NCBI GenBank assembly: GCA_964479445.1
Contig: CAYZMH010000006.1
Coordinates: 1 to 57,862, forward strand
From: CAYZMH01 sp964479445
Lineage (GTDB): Bacteria; Bacteroidota; Bacteroidia; Bacteroidales; GCA-2748055
DNA length: 57,862 nucleotides
Direction: 5' to 3'
The position numbers and the translations under genes are program-made. Positions 53,630 to 57,862 of the stretch are shown here, one piece after another; the stretch's first letter is position 1, and each line of letters begins with the position of its first letter. The notes beneath the pieces were generated by a model. The model was not told where the DNA came from and did no database searches. It worked only from the letters and a program-made list of their open reading frames with translations.

Positions 53630-53774
53630 ATTACCCGGTTGACCGGCACCCCGGTTATACAGACCGCCGGTGCGACAGCCTCTTTCTATTACCCGGTTGA
53701 CCGGCACCCCGGGTATACAGACCGCCGGTGCGACAGCCTCTTTCTATTACCCGGTTGACCGGCACCCCGGTTAA
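53611..53774. repeat. 58-bp tandem repeat grown from the terminator's right arm
   Basis: Units at 53611-53668, 53669-53726 and 53727-about 53774 (last one partial). Each begins GGTGCGACAGCCT and contains ACCCGGTTGACCGGCACCCC. Units 2 and 3 are nearly identical (TCTTTCTATT), while unit 1 has the T-run of the terminator. Only the right arm of the hairpin is repeated, so the extra copies cannot fold into the same terminator. Confidence 0.85.
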
Positions 53775-53967
53775 ACCTCCGGATTGCGATCCGCGTGCAG
53801 CGGCCATTGCTGCCAGTGCCGCCTCCCATGGCGTGCACCCCACCCGGCTCTTGATGGAGCAGTGGTGATCCGGACGATCCGAGGCGCAGTGTATCGGACC
53901 CCGGGTATATCCTGTTGGATCTGCATGGCGCAATGGGTTACTCAGGCAGATTTAATACCTTTACATT
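53775..53967. other. Junction between conserved core and toxin region
   Basis: About 190 bp, no supported gene. Composition changes from GC-rich to AT-rich toward the right. A TACCTTTA box at 53956-53963 is a weak -7 candidate just ahead of hicB; no good TTG was found at the right distance. Confidence 0.35.
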
Positions 53968-54219
53968 ATGAAAACAGAAAATACCAAAACATTGCATCTT
54001 CCCATACTGTTGGAACAGGACGAGGATAATTTCTATATCGTTAGCTGCCCTGTTTTTTAAGGATGTCATTCTTACGGAGCTACTATAGATGAAGCCTTGA
54101 ATAATATTAAAGAAGTCATTGATATGTGTATTGAGGAGGAAAAGCAAAAAGCTACACATATCAACCGCTTTGTCGGTTTCAGGGAGATGCAGGTGTCAAT
54201 TAAAAATGCTGCAGTTTAA
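53968..54219 (+). pseudogene. hicB: HicB-type antitoxin interrupted by an in-frame TAA
   Basis: 84 codons. The frame reads LPILLEQDEDNFYIVSCPVF, then TAA (54058-54060, codon 31), then GCHSYGATIDEALNNIKEVI in the same frame, ending NAAV and a TAA at 54217-54219. Before and after the stop the sequence follows the HicB pattern (substrate-like E-x-D-E-D-x-Y-x-V-x-C-P, then G-C-H-x-x-G, then D-E-A-L-x-N-I-K). The reading frame is unchanged across the stop, so a CAA-to-TAA or CAG-to-TAA type substitution is the simplest cause. HicB normally neutralises HicA and represses the operon. The hicA gene begins 11 bp later and is intact. Confidence 0.8.
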
Positions 54220-54230
54220 ATTTCCTGCAT

Positions 54231-54470
54231 ATGCCTCAATTACCCTTTATCTCCGGAAAAGCATTTTTAAAATTCCTGCAAAATATCGGATTTGTCATTG
54301 TTCTCATAAATGGTTCCCACCATAGGCTAAAACATCCTGATGGCAGGGTGGCTACTGTTCCTGTCCATAAAAACCAGGATCTGCCAAAAGGCTTGCTTCG
54401 AAAAATAATTCGGGAAGACCTGCAACTTGAGCTTAATGATTCTATTGAGCCCTGGAATAAACATGAATAA
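54231..54470 (+). CDS. hicA: HicA-type mRNA-cleaving toxin
   Basis: 79 residues, slightly longer than most HicA. Double-stranded RNA-binding-like fold that cleaves mRNA in a translation-independent way. The catalytic His is in NGSHHRLKHPDG (His30/31), followed by ATVPVHKNQDLPKGLLRKII, the characteristic HicA core. The order hicB-hicA is the reverse of the E. coli arrangement but occurs elsewhere. With its partner truncated in the current reading, this toxin would be uncontrolled unless it is silent, or a second antitoxin acts, or the stop in hicB is read through. Confidence 0.88.
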   Translation: MPQLPFISGKAFLKFLQNIGFVIVLINGSHHRLKHPDGRVATVPVHKNQDLPKGLLRKIIREDLQLELNDSIEPWNKHE

Positions 54471-54517
54471 TAAGCAGCGGAAGAATTGTACTAAGAAATC
54501 AATCTTTTCTTAAAATC

Positions 54518-55195
54518 TTAATCCCTTTTGGAACCTAACTCTCCATTGTAATCTTTTACACTCCAATCAATTGTATCATATTCTATGACATATGCATTCC
54601 CTTGTATTGGTGAAAAATAATAGCCTTTATTCGTAAACCAATAACGAGTTTCCATTCCTAGTTCTTTGCTTGACAAAAGAAGCATCTCTTTTGCTTCTTC
54701 ATCAGCACCTTGGAAATATGAGCCTTTTCAATAAGAAGTTTTAGGTTGGGTAAACGAATTGTCAATTCCCTTTATAGCCTCATACGTTAAGAAACCACCG
54801 CCGCCAGCAGCAGTTGCATAACCTAATCCCTCAAATACTACGCCGCTATTGCTTACAAGAAATTGTGCTCCAGTTTGCACTGCTTCACCAATTCCTGTCC
54901 CAAGGGTCATGTTAAAGGTGTAACCCTCAGCGATGACTCCCCACCCCATGGCCGCTCCAAATCCACCAGCTAATCCACCAATTCCCATTGTAATATACAT
55001 TCCCTGATCATCCCATGCCCAGAATTCATCTCCGCTCTTTCCTGTAGACCAAGGAGAAAAATCGTTGTTGTACAGGCTTCCAGTCAAATAAACACCAACT
55101 ACAAAGCCTATTGCAAAAGCTACTAAGCTCTCCCCATCGGGATCTGTATAGATCAGGGGATTATTCAGGCAATAAGTATACCGGTAAACCCGGTT
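54518..55195 (-). pseudogene. Orphan RHS C-terminal toxin cassette 1, interrupted by TGA
   Basis: 226 codons in one frame. It begins at the end of an RHS repeat core (NRVYRYTYCLNNPLIYTDPD, the usual RHS-core exit), directly after an in-frame TAA, so the long RHS cage is missing. A glycine-rich hydrophobic stretch follows (GIGGLAGGFGAAMGWGVIAE, TAAGGGGFLTYEAIKG). At codon 156 comes a TGA (54730-54728), and the same frame continues as KGSYFQGADEEAKEMLLLSS through NKGYYFSPI to a TAA at 54520-54518. From the first internal ATG no start signal is clear. The tip after TGA resembles the variable toxin end of Bacteroidota RHS proteins, but I cannot name its family. No immunity gene is obvious beside it; hicA lies next to it, convergent. 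Confidence 0.7.
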
Positions 55196-55280
55196 TTAAC
55201 CTCCCTGCTCCAACTTTTCAATTACCAGGAACCTGCTTTCATTCAAAGACCTTACATCTAAGATAGTAATTTTCTTTTTT
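55141..55280. repeat. Upstream flank/anchor of RHS cassette 1 (copy A)
   Basis: Homologous to 57420-57565. A 30-bp block (55167-55196) is identical to 57446-57475 and encodes the RHS-core exit. Upstream of the anchor, the - strand frame reads KKITILDVRSLNESRFLVIE and then LEQGG and TAA directly before the RHS remnant; copy B has the related KITILEV...LVIEQSLENP and TGA at the same place. Confidence 0.75.
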
Positions 55281-55618
55281 ACTAACACATTTTTATATTT
55301 TCATTTGAGTTCCCCGATGGATCGAGGCAGGCAGTGAGTCCTTCGGGGTTCAATTGAAAAAGAAAAAACACCGGCTTGTTTTGACATACCCCCACATTTT
55401 CAACCGCTTAGGCAACCTCAAAAGCCAATGAGGGCAGGCACGGTTTTTGCTCGTGATTTTGGAAATTAATGTATATATTGATTAAATTTGGTAGAAAATT
55501 GAAGGGTACGGCCGGAGCCATCCCTTACTTCATGCAATAAATGGGAGGCAGTCACAAGCAGGTGAAAATAATGTAAGAGAGGCAAATAGATAATCAGGAA
55601 TTCAAAAACCAGAGAATT
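55281..55618. other. Gene-poor gap ahead of the yoeB pair
   Basis: About 340 bp without a supported gene. It holds the promoter at 55459-55490 and a CCCCGA...TCGGGG inverted repeat near 55312-55348. The 5' leader of the toxin-antitoxin pair would be about 120 bp. Confidence 0.4.
55459..55490 (+). promoter_or_regulatory. Bacteroidota-type promoter for the yoeB pair
   Basis: TTG (55459-55461), 21-bp AT-rich spacer, TAAATTTG (55483-55490). First gene begins 128 bp downstream. Confidence 0.65.
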
Positions 55619-55828
55619 ATGAAAAAACAGGACATTATTATAGTTCATCCAGAAGATAAGCAACAAGTTAATATAATCAAGGCTTTTTTTAAAGCCCTTA
55701 AGATCAAATTTGAAGTTGCTCAGGATTCACCATACGATCCGGAGTTTGTAGCAAAAATAAAAAACAGCCGTAAGCAGGCTGCCGAAGGCAAAACTGTTAA
55801 AATCGATCCGGACGATATATGGAAATAG
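55619..55828 (+). CDS. Antitoxin of a YoeB-type toxin-antitoxin pair
   Basis: 69 residues. A short N-terminal beta/helix part (MKKQDIIIVHPEDKQQVNII), a variable middle (AQDSPYDPEFVAKIKNSRKQ) and an acidic C-terminus ending DPDDIWK. The sequence fits the small Bacteroidota antitoxins that pair with RelE/YoeB toxins; the C-terminal part would wrap the toxin. The stop overlaps the toxin start by 10 bp. It would also repress the promoter at 55459-55490 together with the toxin. Confidence 0.82.
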   Translation: MKKQDIIIVHPEDKQQVNIIKAFFKALKIKFEVAQDSPYDPEFVAKIKNSRKQAAEGKTVKIDPDDIWK

Positions 55829-56076
55829 AATACACCCTTCAGGCCAAAGAAGATCTCGACTACTGGAAAAAATCCAATAACATTCCCGTTTTAAAGAAAA
55901 TACGGAAGCTCATTGAAGGCATCACTCAAAATCCTTACCAGGGAATCGGTAAACCAGAGGCTTTAAAATATGATCTTTCCGGTTGCTGGTCCCGCAGGAT
56001 CAATAAAGAACACCGTTTTGTCTATGAGGTGTTTGAGGATAAAATTATTGTACATTCTCTAAGAGGTCATTATTAA
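55819..56076 (+). CDS. yoeB: YoeB-type ribosome-dependent mRNA interferase
   Basis: 85 residues, same size as E. coli YoeB (84). The catalytic residues align: Glu47 (GKPEALKY), Arg66 (KEHRFVYEV), His84 and Tyr85 at the very end (RGHY), and the SGCWSRRIN motif is present. It cleaves mRNA in the ribosomal A site when not bound by antitoxin. Intact, unlike the toxin systems on both sides. Confidence 0.93.
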   Translation: MEIEYTLQAKEDLDYWKKSNNIPVLKKIRKLIEGITQNPYQGIGKPEALKYDLSGCWSRRINKEHRFVYEVFEDKIIVHSLRGHY

Positions 56077-56108
56077 TAGAGATGATGATTATTTCAAGAA
56101 AAATTAAC

Positions 56109-56480
56109 CTATAAATTAACTTCTGTTAGTTTAATTGTTCTTCTTTTTGGGTAAAACAGGATTATTGTATTTTGAGCTTGATTTTCAGATGAAACAAATT
56201 GATATACACTATCATTAACCTTTTCTACAACTGATTCATTTATCAATTCAGAGAGAATAATCTCTAATTTAACACTATCTATCTCTACTTTAATAGATTC
56301 AACATAATCCCCTTTAGAATAATTTTTCTCATAATCAACAACCTTAATATCTTCTGATAAAACCTTTATTCCAGTATGGGAATAAAAACTATCCAAGAAA
56401 ACTTCTCCAGGTTGCTGTTTTTTTGCACAGCCCAGAATAACAATTGTCAAAATAACAACTATATATATTTTATAATTCAT
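56109..56480 (-). CDS. Lipoprotein, likely immunity protein for RHS cassette 2
   Basis: 123 residues. Lipoprotein signal MNYKIYIVVILTIVILGCAK with lipobox VILGC. The mature part is small, mixed alpha/beta and acidic (EDIKVVDYEKNYSKGDYVES), ending RRTIKLTEVNL. No family recognised. Its ATG overlaps the last base of the RHS-tip gene, so it is translationally coupled to the toxin, which is how immunity genes of polymorphic toxins are placed. A membrane-anchored immunity protein would guard against a toxin that acts in or passes through the periplasm. Function is inferred from position only. Confidence 0.65.
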   Translation of the reverse strand: MNYKIYIVVILTIVILGCAKKQQPGEVFLDSFYSHTGIKVLSEDIKVVDYEKNYSKGDYVESIKVEIDSVKLEIILSELINESVVEKVNDSVYQFVSSENQAQNTIILFYPKRRTIKLTEVNL

Positions 56481-57474
56481 TATCTTCCTATTTTACCCCA
56501 GTTATAAAAATGTATCCAATAGGAAGTCCCCCGACCATGATAATATAAACCCAGCATAGTCAATAAATCTCGTTTAAAGGATCCTTTTGTTAAATGCAAA
56601 TCAAAATCATATTTATCTGGTAAAGCCATTACATTTCTACCCCCAAAATAAACTAATCCAATATTGCCATATACCAGAGCCTGCTCTGTTTCTGTACGAT
56701 ATTTATTTGATTGAAAGTTGATGTACCTACCTGGCTTACCCCATTTATAAAAATCTGGATTATTGAAGTCTGACACACTAACCGAGCTCAAGTCTAATAA
56801 ACTCAAATCAACATACAGTTCTTGTCCTTTACCGTATTGCCACCAATGAACAGCCTCACCGAAATCCAAATATCCGTCAGTGTCTGGGCGAGGCAAATCA
56901 TTTTGTTCTGAGTAAGAAATAAATGAATACAACTCAGTGTTTGATTCCTCAGGAAGTAAAGATTGAATTTTAGTCTTAAAATATTCAATAGATTCTGGAT
57001 CTAATATCCCAGCACCTGCTCCAATCAAAGATCCTACAGTTACCCCAATCTGTGCTCCAAACAAACCAGACTGATGAGAATACCCCCAATCGCCATCACT
57101 ATAAAACATACCCCAGTAAATCCAGACCCATAACCAACAGCTCCACCAGCAGCTGCCCCCGTGATTGTATAGGCACCTATTGTTCCACTGACTCCGAAAT
57201 TCGCAAAGAATGCGGTGTTAGCAAGCGCTGGGGCTCCAACAGCAAAGCCAGCCCCTCCAGCAGCACCTATCACTGCACCTAACCCAATCCCAGCCCAAGT
57301 ATCTCCATCCCAGGCCCAATTACCCGGATTAAACTCCCAACCCTCAGCTGCGGATCCTCCAAGGTAGGATCCAATTAAGGCTCCGACTCCTACTGCGATC
57401 CAAAACCACTCCCCATCTGGATCAGTGTAGATGAGAGGATTATTGAGGCAATAAGTATACCGGTAAACCCGGTT
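56480..57474 (-). pseudogene. Orphan RHS C-terminal toxin cassette 2, frameshifted
   Basis: Starts right after an in-frame TGA with the same RHS-core exit (NRVYRYTYCLNNPLIYTDPD) as cassette 1, then WFWIAVGVGALIGSYLGGSA and a long Gly/Ala-rich hydrophobic stretch to SGFTG. At a run of four G (57114-57111, - strand) the frame breaks; adding one G restores FTGGMFYSDGDWGYSHQSG and one continuous frame to 56480. The total length (995 nt) is one short of a multiple of three, which agrees. The C-terminal tip (about 130 residues after SLLPEES) is variable and contains YGNIGLVYFGG and LPDKYDFDLHL, then HGRGTSYWIHFYNWGKIGR. It looks like a toxin domain, nuclease activity possible but not shown. Downstream is the lipoprotein immunity candidate. 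Confidence 0.72.
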
Positions 57475-57565
57475 TCAAGGGTTTTCTAACGACTGTTCAA
57501 TGACCAGGATCCAACTTCTTTCTCATAGAACGTAAGCACTTCCAATATAGTAATTTTCCTGTATC
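57420..57565. repeat. Upstream flank/anchor of RHS cassette 2 (copy B)
   Basis: Matches 55141-55280 with a 30-bp identical block (57446-57475) and lower similarity outward. Same orientation as copy A, 2.28 kb apart, so the pair could recombine and delete or swap the material between them. Confidence 0.75.
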
Positions 57566-57608
57566 TTTGTTGAAGGTGTTCCTATTGTTAATTTGAAGAT
57601 ATCACAGT

Positions 57609-57851
57609 ATGCAGAAATTGAAATTCACAAACTATTTCCTGCATACCAGCCAACGGACCGACAGAAAGAATATTAAGATGGAGTGGATTGAACAGGTGTA
57701 GCGGTTCCCCGAGCATCAGGTGATGCAGTCCGATGGAAGAAAAAGAATGTGGGGTTACATTAAAGAAGCAGATAAATATTTACGTATTGTGGTACTCGAG
57801 GATAACAAGACCATTCACAATGCTTTCTTTGACAGGGATTTTAAAAAATAA
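57609..57851 (+). pseudogene. DUF4258-like toxin gene interrupted by TAG
   Basis: 81 codons. Frame begins MQKLKFTNYFLHTSQRTDRK, passes NIKMEWIEQV, then TAG (57699-57701, codon 31), and continues unchanged as RFPEHQVMQSDGRKRMWGYI, KEADKYLRIVVLEDNKTIHN and AFFDRDFKK before TAA. The phrases IKMEWIEQV-x-RFPEH, WGYIKEADKYLR and TIHNAFFDRDF fit the DUF4258 family, small proteins often paired with DUF2283-type antitoxins. A TATCTTTG box lies 30 bp upstream at 57572-57579. A one-base substitution (for example CAG to TAG or a Trp codon) explains the stop. Confidence 0.7.
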
Positions 57852-57855
57852 TATT

Positions 57856-57862
57856 ATGAAAA
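57856..57862 (+). CDS. Start of a following gene, cut by the window edge
   Basis: ATGAAAA at the very end, five bases after the DUF4258-like gene. By position it would be the partner antitoxin (DUF2283-like), but only two codons are visible, so this is a guess. Confidence 0.3.

Noticed and set aside
53611..53774. CRISPR array
   Set aside because: The units are directly adjacent tandem copies with no unique spacers, and no cas gene is present.
53655..53933. 92-codon frame on - over the 58-bp tandem repeat
   Set aside because: Repeated segments of the frame simply mirror the DNA repeat; no domain and no start signal.
53968..54219. Frameshift rather than nonsense mutation as the cause of the hicB break
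   Set aside because: The HicB pattern continues in the same frame on both sides of the TAA, so no net shift occurred.

Overview
The window looks like chromosomal DNA of a Bacteroidota (Bacteroidales-like) bacterium. Evidence: a SusC/SusD glycan-uptake locus, a T9SS C-terminal sorting domain, FecR/ECF-sigma pairs, regulator-propeller sensors, a mitochondrial-type citrate synthase, and promoters of the TTG-N19/21-TAnnTTTG type. It is a mosaic: a very conserved, GC-richer core (about 21-53.6 kb) lies between an accessory glycan locus (about 5.6-21.2 kb) and an AT-richer, decayed toxin region (about 53.9-57.9 kb).

Left part. 0-3.4 kb holds an exported VWA protein, an ECF sigma factor, a one-TM candidate anti-sigma protein and an exported Spy/CpxP-like protein, all on +. 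hutH (histidine ammonia-lyase) follows on -. The gene-poor stretch 4982-5597 carries a 12-bp minisatellite, an AT-rich 14-bp inverted repeat and a terminator. A putative beta-mannan utilisation locus then runs from 5.6 to 21.2 kb. On - the order of transcription is ECF sigma, FecR anti-sigma, SusC with an N-terminal STN signalling domain, SusD, a two-module surface glycan-binding lipoprotein, and a 1250-residue modular GH5 enzyme with a T9SS tag. Divergently on + are a GH26 mannanase lipoprotein and a mannobiose/cellobiose 2-epimerase. The model is: surface cleavage by GH5/GH26, import by SusCD, epimerisation of mannobiose, and induction by SusC-FecR-sigma signalling.

Middle part. hisS, two Bacteroidota-type exported proteins of unknown function, a membrane hybrid histidine-kinase-like protein with a degraded ATPase region, a propeller-sensor protein with a SpoIIE-type phosphatase output, and gltA. 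Then comes one long - strand ribosomal cluster: rpsL-rpsG-fusA, S10, spc and alpha operons, ending with rplQ (carrying a long acidic tail) and eno, with a clear intrinsic terminator. A Bacteroidota promoter upstream of rpsL is back-to-back with one for a divergent EF-G paralogue (EF-G2 type) whose GTPase motifs are degenerate.

Right part. After EF-G2 there is a terminator whose right half is repeated in a 58-bp tandem array, then a toxin-rich area: hicB with an in-frame stop plus intact hicA; two orphan RHS C-terminal toxin cassettes that start from the same remnant of an RHS core and share a 30-bp identical anchor, one interrupted by TGA and the other by a one-base frameshift; an intact YoeB toxin-antitoxin pair between them; a lipoprotein that is the likely immunity gene for the second cassette; and a DUF4258-like toxin interrupted by TAG. 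This array of decayed polymorphic-toxin tips and toxin-antitoxin modules is the most unusual part of the window. No tRNA, rRNA, CRISPR array or insertion sequence was recognised.
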